A stretch of 20,183 bases of DNA. Origin: an uncultured Candidatus Saccharibacteria bacterium. GTDB lineage: Bacteria > Patescibacteriota > Saccharimonadia > Saccharimonadales > Saccharimonadaceae. The notes below the pieces were generated by a model that saw only the letters and a list, made by a program, of their open reading frames with translations, was not told where the DNA came from and did no database searches. Where the stretch lies: positions 1 through 20,183 of the forward strand of contig CALHVV010000062.1 of assembly GCA_938036915.1 (NCBI GenBank), written 5' to 3'. The first letter of the stretch is position 1; the number at the start of each line of letters is the position of its first letter. This document shows, one piece after another, positions 6,501 through 13,495 of this stretch. The position numbers were made by a program, and so were the translations under genes.

Positions 6501-7169
6501 TTATGGCTCGAGAGTGTGCAGTGACACGCCGGAGCTTGGCTCGTGTGGGTTGACTGTCAGTGGTATAACAAAACCCTGGTATTGCGCGAGTGTCACGGTG
6601 TCGCCAGGCTGGAGCTCGTAGCGCGTGTCGCCATCGGTCAGGCAGAGCTCAGCAACGCGGGTCGATGCAGCATTAGTCACGCCATCTTGCTCGGGCTTAG
6701 CATGGAATGTATCTGCTTCGGCGAGTGTGGCGATGTGCCGGTCTACCACACTACCGATGCTGTCGCCAGCCTCAACCTGTCGTGTAGTAATATTGCTTAG
6801 CTCAACCGGTGGCTGGGGCTCCTGAGTGACCTGGCCTGCTTCGTAGGCTTCGCGCTGGCTGAGGTAATCGCTATACGCATCGACTACCTGAGTGGCTTGC
6901 TCTTCGGGGGTGGGTTGGTGCTCGGCGGCAGAAGAGTGCTGATCGTGGTTATCTTTTGACTGCATTGCTGCAAGGCCGGCTACAGCACCAAATACAAGAG
7001 CTGCTGCACCAATGACAACTCGCCGCGAAACACCCTTAGTTTCGGGATCTTGTGGTCTAGGATCCTCTATCAAGGGAGGGTGGTTATCGCTGTCATATTT
7101 TTTATAATAGGGTGTTGATGAAGAACGTGGTGATCTTTCACCCCTGTTTGTTCTCTGTTGTGTACTCAT
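6501..7169 (-). CDS. Membrane-anchored extracytoplasmic protein of unknown function
   Basis: A 222-residue protein I do not recognise. It has a charged, Ser/Arg/Pro-rich cytosolic N-terminus (1-48), one hydrophobic segment (about 51-69, RRVVIGAAALVFGAVAGLAA), a Gln/Glu-rich linker (HQPTPEEQATQVVDAYSDYL) and a C-terminal extracytoplasmic region. RR before the hydrophobic stretch loosely recalls a Tat signal, but the N-terminus is too long and no F-L-K follows, so a signal anchor is more likely. VEAGDSIGSVVDRHI and LQPGDTVTLAQYQGFVIPL look like short beta repeats of the kind found in LysM-type or SAF-type surface domains; this is weak. The ATG at 7169 is chosen because a TATAGT box lies 9 nt upstream; an in-frame extension to 7301 would run through the promoter. 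It stands alone between a promoter and a strong terminator. Confidence 0.75.
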   Translation of the reverse strand: MSTQQRTNRGERSPRSSSTPYYKKYDSDNHPPLIEDPRPQDPETKGVSRRVVIGAAALVFGAVAGLAAMQSKDNHDQHSSAAEHQPTPEEQATQVVDAYSDYLSQREAYEAGQVTQEPQPPVELSNITTRQVEAGDSIGSVVDRHIATLAEADTFHAKPEQDGVTNAASTRVAELCLTDGDTRYELQPGDTVTLAQYQGFVIPLTVNPHEPSSGVSLHTLEP

Positions 7170-7178
7170 AGTCCATTC

Positions 7179-7184
7179 ACTATA
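7179..7184 (-). promoter_or_regulatory. -10 box (TATAGT) for the membrane-anchored protein gene
   Basis: TATAGT on the minus strand ends 9 nt before the ATG at 7169, so the leader would be about 2 nt. There is no clear -35 or TGN extension. Confidence 0.55.
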
Positions 7185-7579
7185 CAACAGAGGTCGCAAA
7201 AAGGGAAGAGGAAAATGGCAAAATAACGCACAATATTGCATAATGTGCCAAAAAACAGGGGTAATAACATATAATACACAATATTCTATATAATGATGCA
7301 ATAATATATCTTACTGTAAATACCGAGACGCCCTCATTTTATAGCCCAGTAGCTCACTTCACACGCTTTCTGATGCTAGTTCAGCTGCATAAAATGAATG
7401 CTTTTCTAGAACATTCACCCCTTTAGCGCGAGAGTGCGGCGCTTAGTATAGAGATGAATCATCATATCTCATCGAATAAAACGGCAGGCATAAATGAGAG
7501 TATACCAGAGGTCGTGAGCCAAAAATAGAACAAATACCATAAATTTGCCGTTTTTGAGGTATTTCTGCCGCAGATGCCA
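7185..7579. other. Gene-free intergenic stretch with tandem TATAAT boxes
   Basis: No convincing coding frame is present between the divergent promoters at 7179 and 7583. An AT-rich tract at about 7260-7320 carries two plus-strand TATAAT matches (7270-7275 and 7289-7294) with no gene start at the right distance. Further on are small inverted repeats (TGAATG/CATTCA within 7394-7416 and AGCGC/GCGCT around 7424-7443). This could hold a small RNA or control region, but I recognise no RNA family. Confidence 0.4.
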
Positions 7580-7582
7580 TGC

Positions 7583-7588
7583 TACAAT
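7583..7588 (+). promoter_or_regulatory. -10 box (extended TGCTACAAT) for the P-loop kinase gene
   Basis: TGC at 7580-7582 plus TACAAT makes an extended -10. The ATG at 7596 follows after 7 nt (AGAGGGT), predicting a leaderless mRNA. Confidence 0.75.
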
Positions 7589-7595
7589 AGAGGGT

Positions 7596-8204
7596 ATGAG
7601 ATCTACTCGAACCATCCAAATTGTGAATATTACTGGGCGAGAACTCGCCGGCAAATCATCAACAATTCGTGAGCTAATGCCGCGGCTGGGTGCCGGGGTT
7701 GTTTTGTTTCGCCCGAGCGATGTCTTGCGCGAATATGCCGCGAGCCATCACATCACGCTGCGCAAGCGGAGCGATTATTTGCGCGTCCTGCAGATTATGA
7801 CGGAGTCTGCACCGAGCTTGCTGGCCGACCGGGCACTGGAGTTACTTGAGCGGCCTGGTGTGGAGCTAGTGGTGCTCGATGGCCTGCGTGACTACCGCAG
7901 TGCTTGCCGCTTGAAAGAGCGACTGGGTGATCGCTACCGGACGGTTGTGCTCACAGCGCCAGATGAACTCCGCTACGAGCGCTTTAAGGGAGTGGCCGAG
8001 GCGAGGCGGCGTGCTGGGCGCGATGCAGCGGTGATTCAGAGCTTCGAAGAATTTATGCGTGATGGCGAGGATGACATGGACAGCATGCAGCAATTTCCAG
8101 CGGTGCTGGCTAGCCACGATCTAACGCCTGGTGGCCCGATTGACACGAGCACCTATCCATCGGCTATCGCAGTGGCAGATGAGATTATCAGCTACTTGGC
8201 GTAG
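7596..8204 (+). CDS. P-loop kinase-like NTPase (AAA_18 / dephospho-CoA-kinase-like)
   Basis: A 202-residue protein of the small nucleotide-kinase fold. It begins IQIVNITGRELAGKSSTIRE, with a Walker A motif at 14-21 (G-x4-G-K-S). A strand ending in an acidic residue follows (VELVVLDGLRDYRSACRL, resembling Walker B/switch DGLR), and then a lid-like Arg-rich region (DELRYERFKGVAEARRRAGRD). The layout resembles archaeal and CPR kinases annotated as dephospho-CoA kinase-like or adenylate-kinase-like, but the phosphate acceptor cannot be told from sequence. The ATG at 7596 is preferred over an in-frame ATG at 7545 because the latter precedes the -10 box. The next gene starts 102 bp later with its own promoter. 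No terminator hairpin is evident after the stop. Confidence 0.75.
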   Translation: MRSTRTIQIVNITGRELAGKSSTIRELMPRLGAGVVLFRPSDVLREYAASHHITLRKRSDYLRVLQIMTESAPSLLADRALELLERPGVELVVLDGLRDYRSACRLKERLGDRYRTVVLTAPDELRYERFKGVAEARRRAGRDAAVIQSFEEFMRDGEDDMDSMQQFPAVLASHDLTPGGPIDTSTYPSAIAVADEIISYLA

Positions 8205-8294
8205 AGTAATCCAGATTAGACAGTGAATGCGGGTGGGCGATCATGTATCGACAAAACACAGTAATACCATCTGTACTCTCCAAGACGCTTATGT

Positions 8295-8300
8295 TATGAT
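8295..8300 (+). promoter_or_regulatory. -10 box (extended TGTTATGAT) for the pilin gene
   Basis: TGT plus TATGAT ends 6 nt before the ATG at 8307. GAAGG lies only 1 nt from the ATG, too close to be a normal ribosome-binding site, so leaderless initiation is favoured. Confidence 0.65.
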
Positions 8301-8306
8301 GAAGGC

Positions 8307-8783
8307 ATGAATAAGCGAGGGTTTACGCTGGTTGAGATTTTGACAGTGGTGGCGATACTAGCGATCTTGGTGTCGGCGTCGATTGTGGGGTATGGTGCGT
8401 GGCGTCAGCGTGCAGCCCAGACGGAGCTCGTGAGTGATCTGCGAGCTGCTGCCGCGGCAATGACAGCCTATAGGACGTTTTATAATGGTTATCCTACATC
8501 GCTACCAGCTGATTATAATAAGAGTGAGAATGTGACAGCGACACTCAAATACGTCGCATCGGCAACCTACTGCATAGAGGCGACGACGCGCACCACTCGG
8601 GGGCTTGTTTATCATATGAAGGGATCAGAGAGCGAGCCCAAAGAGGGTGGGTGTGATACCTACCACGCGCAATCTGGTGAGAATGAGTCGCAAGCGACCG
8701 ATGGTGTACTGCGCTACTGTCATGTAATCCGCGTGGTTGAACCAACCCAGCCAGCGGCGTGTGAGCCAGAGCTTCAAAAATAA
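8307..8783 (+). CDS. Type IV pilin-like protein (prepilin)
   Basis: A 158-residue protein with a textbook class III signal: MNKRG followed by FTLVEILTVVAILAILVSA. Prepilin peptidase would cut after Gly5, leaving N-methylated Phe and the conserved Glu at +5. The 20-residue hydrophobic helix would sit in the membrane before assembly. The head region has four cysteines (YC, GGC, RYC and AACEPE), enough for two disulfides, and a short Thr/Ser-rich segment. It could be a major or minor pilin or a pseudopilin; type IV pili are used by Saccharibacteria for motility and host contact and by many bacteria for DNA uptake. No other pilus gene lies next to it, so it is an orphan locus here. Confidence 0.9.
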   Translation: MNKRGFTLVEILTVVAILAILVSASIVGYGAWRQRAAQTELVSDLRAAAAAMTAYRTFYNGYPTSLPADYNKSENVTATLKYVASATYCIEATTRTTRGLVYHMKGSESEPKEGGCDTYHAQSGENESQATDGVLRYCHVIRVVEPTQPAACEPELQK

Positions 8784-8881
8784 AGTTCTGTATCAATAAA
8801 AAGCTAGACTGGAAATTGATTCTCCACGAGCTGTATACCCTGTCAGTTAAGATGACAATAAATTAGCTATTGTATTTTATA

Positions 8882-9490
8882 CTACAGATCAATCACCTCA
8901 CCCCGGTCGATAGGCTTATGAACTGTGCGATGTCCACGCATACGATGGCGCAGTGTACGGCGCAACTCAATAGCATTGGTGAGGAGAATGATGCCATTAA
9001 CCAGTGCATAGCCACCAACGATTTGGACGAAAAGCTGGGCACTGCCGACAGGGAAGAGCCAGAGGATGAAACTCACGATCACACCGATCACGCCAGACAT
9101 TAGCCAGAGCGCTCGCGTACGGCTCCCGGCAGGGAAGATGCGGCTGAGTATAAGGTCGATGAGGCTGCGTAGCATCACTACCCAGCCAAGCACAAAGCTG
9201 AGTGTTGCCACACTGACCCGAGGGTTGGCAAGCATCACTACGCCAAGCAGAATAAGCAGCGCACCTACCACCACGAGAAATGCCTTGGCTTGACCGTCTG
9301 CTACTTGTAAACCACGCACCAGCTGCGATAGACCCCAGACAATGATCAAAATTGCGAGAACCGTCATCAAAACAGTGAGCGTCACTGCCGGTATTGCAAG
9401 CGAGACGCCACCAAAGATAATCAACGACAGGCTCATGATAATAATCACCCACCACGCACCAATAATATGTCTTTTGAGCTGTTCAATCAT
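8882..9490 (-). CDS. HdeD/DUF308 family membrane protein
   Basis: A 202-residue integral membrane protein with six hydrophobic segments in three similar hairpins, as in the HdeD (acid-resistance, DUF308) family: IIGAWWVIIIMSLSLIIFGG, LMTVLAILIIVWGLSQLVRG, FLVVVGALLILLGVVMLANP, TLSFVLGWVVMLRSLIDLIL, LWLMSGVIGVIVSFILWLFP and QIVGGYALVNGIILLTNAIE. A basic cytosolic tail follows. HdeD is linked to acid stress in enterics; a stress role here is only inferred. It is the one gene in the window with a near-perfect Shine-Dalgarno (AAGGAGG, 5 nt before ATG), plus a TACACT -10 further upstream, so it has a short leader. It converges on the pilin gene with no obvious terminator in between. Confidence 0.88.
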   Translation of the reverse strand: MIEQLKRHIIGAWWVIIIMSLSLIIFGGVSLAIPAVTLTVLMTVLAILIIVWGLSQLVRGLQVADGQAKAFLVVVGALLILLGVVMLANPRVSVATLSFVLGWVVMLRSLIDLILSRIFPAGSRTRALWLMSGVIGVIVSFILWLFPVGSAQLFVQIVGGYALVNGIILLTNAIELRRTLRHRMRGHRTVHKPIDRGEVIDL

Positions 9491-9495
9491 ACATT

Positions 9496-9516
9496 CCTCC
9501 TTATCTTTCTAGTGTA
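9496..9516 (-). promoter_or_regulatory. Promoter and strong Shine-Dalgarno for the HdeD-like gene
   Basis: On the minus strand TACACT (9516-9511) is followed by AAGGAGG (ending at 9496) and ATG at 9490. The predicted leader is about 14 nt. This contrasts with the apparently leaderless genes around it. Confidence 0.75.
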
Positions 9517-9581
9517 GATGATGGCGGGGTAATCTGCAATTAATAGGTGAGGCTATGAACTATCCACCACTGTATAGATGG

Positions 9582-9587
9582 TATAAT
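9582..9587 (+). promoter_or_regulatory. Orphan extended -10 (TGGTATAAT) pointing antisense into the glycosyltransferase gene
   Basis: The plus-strand TGGTATAAT is as good as those before real genes, yet no plus-strand start codon or gene follows. It lies 10 bp beyond the 3' end of the glycosyltransferase gene and would produce an antisense transcript. It may be a chance match. Confidence 0.3.
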
Positions 9588-9596
9588 GCTCGAGCA

Positions 9597-11198
9597 CTAG
9601 TCGCGGGCAAACTGCATCAGTACCAGTGGGTCGCCGGTGACGGAGCGCAGTGTGTAGGCGCTGGGTAGTGTTGGGGTGGTGGTTGCGGTTGAGCTGCTAT
9701 AGTAGAGAACGTTGATTTTTTTGGCATCGGTAAAGGGCTGGGTGGTATCGGCCACTTTGCGGTAGGTGGTACTCCCTTCGAGCGGTGCGTAGCCGCCCAT
9801 CAGCGGGTCACCCACATAGGCCATGTAGATGGGGCAATGTGACTGCGCTTGCTCGAGATAATAGCTTATCTCTATGGCGATGTACGGGTCGGCCGCAAGG
9901 ATGACACTCCCATCGCGGCAGCTACCAAGCTGGGTGGCAATTTGCTTGACATTGGGTCGCTCATCGCGCTGGAAGTTGAAGTTACCCTGCAATGATAACT
10001 GCACCATACCATAAAACATAACCACTGGCAGAAGTGCCAAGAGGGCGGTCGATACGGCCTTGTGCCAGCGCAATGGCGAACGGTGCAGGGCTACGCAGGC
10101 TGTATAGAGGACGACGCTTGCAATAGCAACACCACTGATTGCTACGTGAGCAAGATAGCGCTCGACATACATTGGGGCGGATAGCGACACGACGACTAGT
10201 GCTGCGACTGGCACGCCCATATGAGCAAGCAATAGCCAGGCAAGCTCGGGATGCGGCAACGAACGCATGGCACGAGGCCACGCCCACGCAACGGCACAGA
10301 TAATAATCAGAACAAGTTGCGACGACACAACGCCTAGCAACCAAGATGGCTTATAAATCATATTGAAGGATGCGATGCCAAGCAAATTCTGCAGATTCAT
10401 CGGCTGGCCAATCTCGGCCAAAGCACCATTGCCAATCTGCCCCAAGAAGGTCGGTAGCCACGGCAAGAACAGCATAAAGCTCACGACATATGCCCAAAGC
10501 CACGGCAACTTCCACCACTGTTGCAAGCCTTGGCGGCGGTAGGTCATAACCATCAGCCAGAGCAGCTGAGCCAGCCAGAGTAGGGCGCTATAATACAACG
10601 TCCCCATGCCGAAAGCGACAAGCACCGCATAGAGCATCCAGTCGCGCCAACGGTCGTCGTGCCAGGCGCGCGCCAGTACAGCGGTGGCGCTCACACCGAT
10701 GAGTGACCCTAAAGCATACATCCGTATCTCAAAGCCGTAGCGCATCAGCAGCGGTGTGCCAATTAGGGTAAGGAGTGCATACCCCGCGGCGCGCGTACCA
10801 AACCAGCGCCGTACGAAACACCCCATAATAACCATCGCACCGCCATAGCAGAGGATACTAAAGGCACGCAGGGCTGGCTCGCTATAGCCCCACACACTGG
10901 CCCAGAGCTTGAGGATGAGATAGTAGAGCGGCGGGTGCGTATCGATACTAGTGAGGCGGATGAGCTCACCAACAGGCTGCTTGGCCAGCCACACCGAATA
11001 CGCCTCATCAAACCACACACTCTGCTGGCTACCAATCCACCAGCACAATGCCATTGCCACCAGTGGCGCTACCACAATGGCAATGCAAAACCAATGGCGT
11101 CGTACTTTGCAGGCAAGAGGAGATAGTCGATTAACAAAAATAAAGGCGGGCTTCTTGACCCAAGCGGCAGATTGTTGCCGCGCTAGTTGTTTACTCAT
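9597..11198 (-). CDS. GT-C type membrane glycosyltransferase (ArnT/PMT-like, GT39/83 superfamily)
   Basis: A 533-residue polytopic protein with about ten or more membrane helices. After the first helix comes the first external loop, WFDEAYSVWLAKQP, with the D-E pair typical of GT-C enzymes, then the family block SIDTHPPLYYLILKLW. FEIRMYALGSL, also common to this superfamily, follows later. A smaller C-terminal extracytoplasmic region (about 400-533) includes LAADPYIAIEISYYLEQA. Such enzymes move sugars from polyprenyl-phosphate carriers to proteins, lipids or glycans on the outer face of the membrane; donor and acceptor cannot be told. The ATG at 11198 is 7 nt after a TACTAT box. It reads away from tRNA-Arg and has no operon partner; the HdeD-like gene follows 107 bp later with its own promoter. 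Confidence 0.85.
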   Translation of the reverse strand: MSKQLARQQSAAWVKKPAFIFVNRLSPLACKVRRHWFCIAIVVAPLVAMALCWWIGSQQSVWFDEAYSVWLAKQPVGELIRLTSIDTHPPLYYLILKLWASVWGYSEPALRAFSILCYGGAMVIMGCFVRRWFGTRAAGYALLTLIGTPLLMRYGFEIRMYALGSLIGVSATAVLARAWHDDRWRDWMLYAVLVAFGMGTLYYSALLWLAQLLWLMVMTYRRQGLQQWWKLPWLWAYVVSFMLFLPWLPTFLGQIGNGALAEIGQPMNLQNLLGIASFNMIYKPSWLLGVVSSQLVLIIICAVAWAWPRAMRSLPHPELAWLLLAHMGVPVAALVVVSLSAPMYVERYLAHVAISGVAIASVVLYTACVALHRSPLRWHKAVSTALLALLPVVMFYGMVQLSLQGNFNFQRDERPNVKQIATQLGSCRDGSVILAADPYIAIEISYYLEQAQSHCPIYMAYVGDPLMGGYAPLEGSTTYRKVADTTQPFTDAKKINVLYYSSSTATTTPTLPSAYTLRSVTGDPLVLMQFARD

Positions 11199-11205
11199 AT
11201 CTTTT

Positions 11206-11211
11206 ATAGTA
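11206..11211 (-). promoter_or_regulatory. -10 box (TACTAT) for the glycosyltransferase gene
   Basis: TACTAT on the minus strand ends 7 nt before the ATG at 11198. An overlapping TATAAA, 3 bases nearer the start, is an alternative reading. Confidence 0.5.
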
Positions 11212-11259
11212 CCGATTTGTTGGCAAAAAATCCACTAGCAAAGCCATAATCATCCGTGG

Positions 11260-11265
11260 TACAAT
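11260..11265 (+). promoter_or_regulatory. -10 box (extended TGGTACAAT) for tRNA-Arg
   Basis: TGGTACAAT ends 10 nt before the first base of the tRNA, giving a very short 5' leader to be removed by RNase P. Confidence 0.7.
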
Positions 11266-11275
11266 ACCACTATAC

Positions 11276-11352
11276 GTACCCGTAGCTCAGCTGGATAGAG
11301 CGTTGGTTTCCGGAACCAAAGGTCGCAGGTTCGAACCCTGCCGGGTATACCA
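11276..11352 (+). tRNA. tRNA-Arg(CCG), CCA encoded
   Basis: A complete cloverleaf. The acceptor GTACCCG (11276-11282) pairs with CGGGTAT (11342-11348), with a G.T first pair. The D-arm contains GCTC/GAGC. The anticodon stem is TTGGT/ACCAA around loop TTCCGGA, giving anticodon CCG for CGG codons. The T-arm is GCAGG-TTCGAAC-CCTGC. Discriminator A is followed by an encoded CCA (11350-11352). An extended -10 lies upstream and a hairpin terminator downstream, so it is a single-gene unit. Confidence 0.97.
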
Positions 11353-11361
11353 TAGATAATT

Positions 11362-11387
11362 GAGGCTCGCGCGGCCTCTGTTTTTTT
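11362..11387 (+). terminator. Intrinsic terminator after tRNA-Arg
   Basis: GAGGC pairs with GCCTC around TCGCGCG, followed two bases later by seven T's. It lies 10 bp after the CCA end. Confidence 0.82.
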
Positions 11388-11470
11388 ATGGATATGTATA
11401 GTAAAGATGTACTGATTGATAAGACAGATCAATGAAACAAAAGCAAGTCTATTTCTCTAGATGACCCCTG

Positions 11471-12631
11471 TTAGCGTGGAATGATCTTCATCAAAAACTT
11501 TGTCTTGACGGCAAGGTAGATAAGCGCAACGGCGCTCATAGACAGAGCAAAGTTACCAGGGATCTCATAAAAACGATCGACCGACGTAAAATAAAAATCG
11601 CTAATATAATAATCTGGTGCCACAAAGAGATGCATGACGAGAATAACGAACGCATGCACCGTATACACATAGAGTGAATTATGACCAAATGGCAGCAAAA
11701 TCCAGCCTAGCCACCGCTTGATGTGATCCTCGAATCGCCGAAACAGCATAAAGAACCCAGCAAACCAGAGCCACGATAGGGTAAGGCGAGGCAGTGGTAG
11801 GTCGAGCTTGAGGAACTGATTGTCGAGTGCAGTATCGGCCGCGGCAAGCGCTTGATGAAAGCCATCGCCCAGCCCATGTGCCACGAAGGTGACATATGTG
11901 TCAGCAAAGAGTGTGAGGGCGAAGAGCGTTGCAATACTGCGCTTGATAATGCGTCGACGGCGCAGCGGCCACGATTGCCAGCGTGCAGTAATCTCTGGTA
12001 GGTGGTAACCCAGGGCAAAGGCCATAAAGAACAGCACCTGCCAGGTGAGTGGCTGGTATAGTTCACTGACTGGCCGTGGTGTTAGCGCCCACACTAGTAG
12101 ACTGAGCCCTAGCACGATATACCACTTACCGCGCCGCAGTAGCCAGAGTGCGCCTGGTGCTACTGCAATAAACAGTGCATACAGGCGCAGATAGTCCGCC
12201 CAGCCGTAGAATTGCTGTAAGGTAATAATATCCCACGCTAGGCCAAGCCAATTACCATCGGGCAGCGGCAAAGGCAATTTGACACCTTTATTATCAATAA
12301 AGAACCAACTAATCAGGAGCGATAGTATCGTCACGATAATGCTCGTGAGGTAGAGCGTACCAGCCCGCTTCCAGAGCAAGCGCGTCGCTGTCATGAGGGG
12401 CTGTGTGCGGAGCTTGGCACCACGCACAATACCCAAGACAAGGCCGGATATAATGAAGAACCCTTCGGCTGCCGAGACAGCGAGACGACTGTCGCCAGTG
12501 AGGAAAGTGAGACCATTAGGGAAGTAGGTGAGATGGTCGAGAATAATGATAACCAAAAACCACCCGCGCATCAGGTCGAGACTAACGATGCGCCCAACAG
12601 AGGACGCGCTGGCTTTTGGTTGGGTTGTCAC
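11471..12631 (-). CDS. OpgC-like membrane acyltransferase
   Basis: A 386-residue polytopic protein (about ten membrane helices) of the OpgC branch of the acyltransferase-3 superfamily. Signatures are VSLDLMRGWFLVIIILDHL near the N-terminus, AAEGFFIISGLVLGIVRGAK in the second helix region, LQQFYGWADYLRLYALFIAV mid-protein, and FGHNSLYVYTVHAFVI near the C-terminus. OpgC in proteobacteria succinylates periplasmic glucans; in a monoderm CPR cell an extracellular glycan or lipid-linked sugar is a more plausible target, but this is inference. The GTG start at 12631 is 8 nt after an extended -10 TGCTATACT. It is a single gene, reading toward tRNA-Arg. It could pair with the GT-C glycosyltransferase in one surface-glycan pathway, but they are not co-transcribed. 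Confidence 0.85.
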   Translation of the reverse strand: MTTQPKASASSVGRIVSLDLMRGWFLVIIILDHLTYFPNGLTFLTGDSRLAVSAAEGFFIISGLVLGIVRGAKLRTQPLMTATRLLWKRAGTLYLTSIIVTILSLLISWFFIDNKGVKLPLPLPDGNWLGLAWDIITLQQFYGWADYLRLYALFIAVAPGALWLLRRGKWYIVLGLSLLVWALTPRPVSELYQPLTWQVLFFMAFALGYHLPEITARWQSWPLRRRRIIKRSIATLFALTLFADTYVTFVAHGLGDGFHQALAAADTALDNQFLKLDLPLPRLTLSWLWFAGFFMLFRRFEDHIKRWLGWILLPFGHNSLYVYTVHAFVILVMHLFVAPDYYISDFYFTSVDRFYEIPGNFALSMSAVALIYLAVKTKFLMKIIPR

Positions 12632-12639
12632 AATGATCT

Positions 12640-12645
12640 AGTATA
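12640..12645 (-). promoter_or_regulatory. -10 box (extended TGCTATACT) for the OpgC-like gene
   Basis: TGC plus TATACT on the minus strand ends 8 nt before the GTG at 12631, predicting a leader of zero to one base. Confidence 0.7.
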
Positions 12646-12769
12646 GCAGGTTTGCTAAAAGTATGCTTAAGATTGTCTAAATGTTGTGATGAGGAAATAT
12701 GGACCCGAGGTCTGGATATCCAACACTGATGACTCTATGATCTAAAAAACTGAGGGGCATAGCGATACG

Positions 12770-13495
12770 CTAGCGTGGTCGCTTGCTCGCAACAGTGCGT
12801 GCCTTGGTGGCAAAGGTGTCATCGATGAGGACAGAGGGCGCAAATTCACCATAGCGCCGCGATACTGCTTGCTCGATCAGGAAGTCGGCAATGCGTGGAT
12901 TCTTAGGTAGAATTGAGCCATGCAGGTAGGTGCCGATCACATTGCGGTAGCGTGCACCTTCGGTTTGGTCGGTACCATTGTTGCCTGCCCCGCGCGATAC
13001 GATACCCAGGGGTGGCACGCTGTGCCCAAGGGTTGTGAGGCCACTGTGGTTTTCGTAGCCAATAATCTCGCCAAAGTCGCTGCTGGCAGTAACGATATTG
13101 CCAATCAGGCGCTGCTCACCAGCGATTGTCTCAATGTCAAAGAGCCCAATCCCGCGGATGATCGCTCCCTGAGTGGTCTTAAAGAATCGCCCAAATAGCT
13201 GGTAGAGCCCACACACTACCAGCATTGGCACGCCATCATCAGCGAGGCGCTGCAGGGTGGGGCCAATTGCTAGTAAATCATCCTGAATAGTAGCTTGGCC
13301 AGAGTCTTGGCCACCACCGCCCACGATGATATCGACATCAGCTGGGAAGGTGTCGCCTGGGTTGTATTCAACGAGCCGCACGCTGTAGCCATACCATTCA
13401 AGCCGTCGCTTGAGCGTGAGGGTATTACCCCAGTCGCCATAGATATTCATGGCGTGAGGGTAGAGTTGGAGGATGGTGATAGTGTTGTCTTTCAT
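12770..13495 (-). CDS. gatD: Lipid II isoglutaminyl synthase, glutaminase subunit GatD
   Basis: A 241-residue class I glutamine amidotransferase of the CobB/CobQ type. It supplies ammonia to MurT for amidating the D-Glu of the lipid II stem peptide on the cytosolic face of the membrane. Visible are YPHAMNIYGDWGN at the start, IIVGGGGQDSGQ (56-67), the nucleophile in VVCGLYQLFG (Cys95, equivalent to Cys94 in S. aureus GatD), IGYENHSGLT (145-154) and the catalytic His in TYLHGSILPKNP (His192). Length matches the family (about 240). The ATG overlaps the murT TGA (ATGA at 13495-13492), giving tight coupling of the two subunits in the order seen in Firmicutes and Actinobacteria. A T6 tract lies beyond the stop without a strong hairpin. 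Confidence 0.95.
   Translation of the reverse strand: MKDNTITILQLYPHAMNIYGDWGNTLTLKRRLEWYGYSVRLVEYNPGDTFPADVDIIVGGGGQDSGQATIQDDLLAIGPTLQRLADDGVPMLVVCGLYQLFGRFFKTTQGAIIRGIGLFDIETIAGEQRLIGNIVTASSDFGEIIGYENHSGLTTLGHSVPPLGIVSRGAGNNGTDQTEGARYRNVIGTYLHGSILPKNPRIADFLIEQAVSRRYGEFAPSVLIDDTFATKARTVASKRPR

Noticed and set aside
7170..7301. N-terminal extension of the membrane-anchored protein
   Set aside because: The added residues are Cys/Phe/His-rich, unlike the rest, and cover the TATAGT promoter; the ATG at 7169 fits better.
7454..7528. 24-residue plus-strand ORF in the intergenic region
   Set aside because: There is no well-spaced -10 box (the best is 4 nt from ATG), the composition is neutral and nothing else supports it.
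11250..11432. Minus-strand open frame with GIPGRVRTCDLWF and PTLYPAELRV peptides
   Set aside because: It is the antisense of tRNA-Arg; this peptide pattern is the well-known translation of tRNA genes and not a protein.
12700..12769. Terminator after gatD
   Set aside because: A T6 tract is present on the minus strand, but the only nearby hairpin is a 4-bp stem (AGCG-TAT-CGCT), too weak to call.
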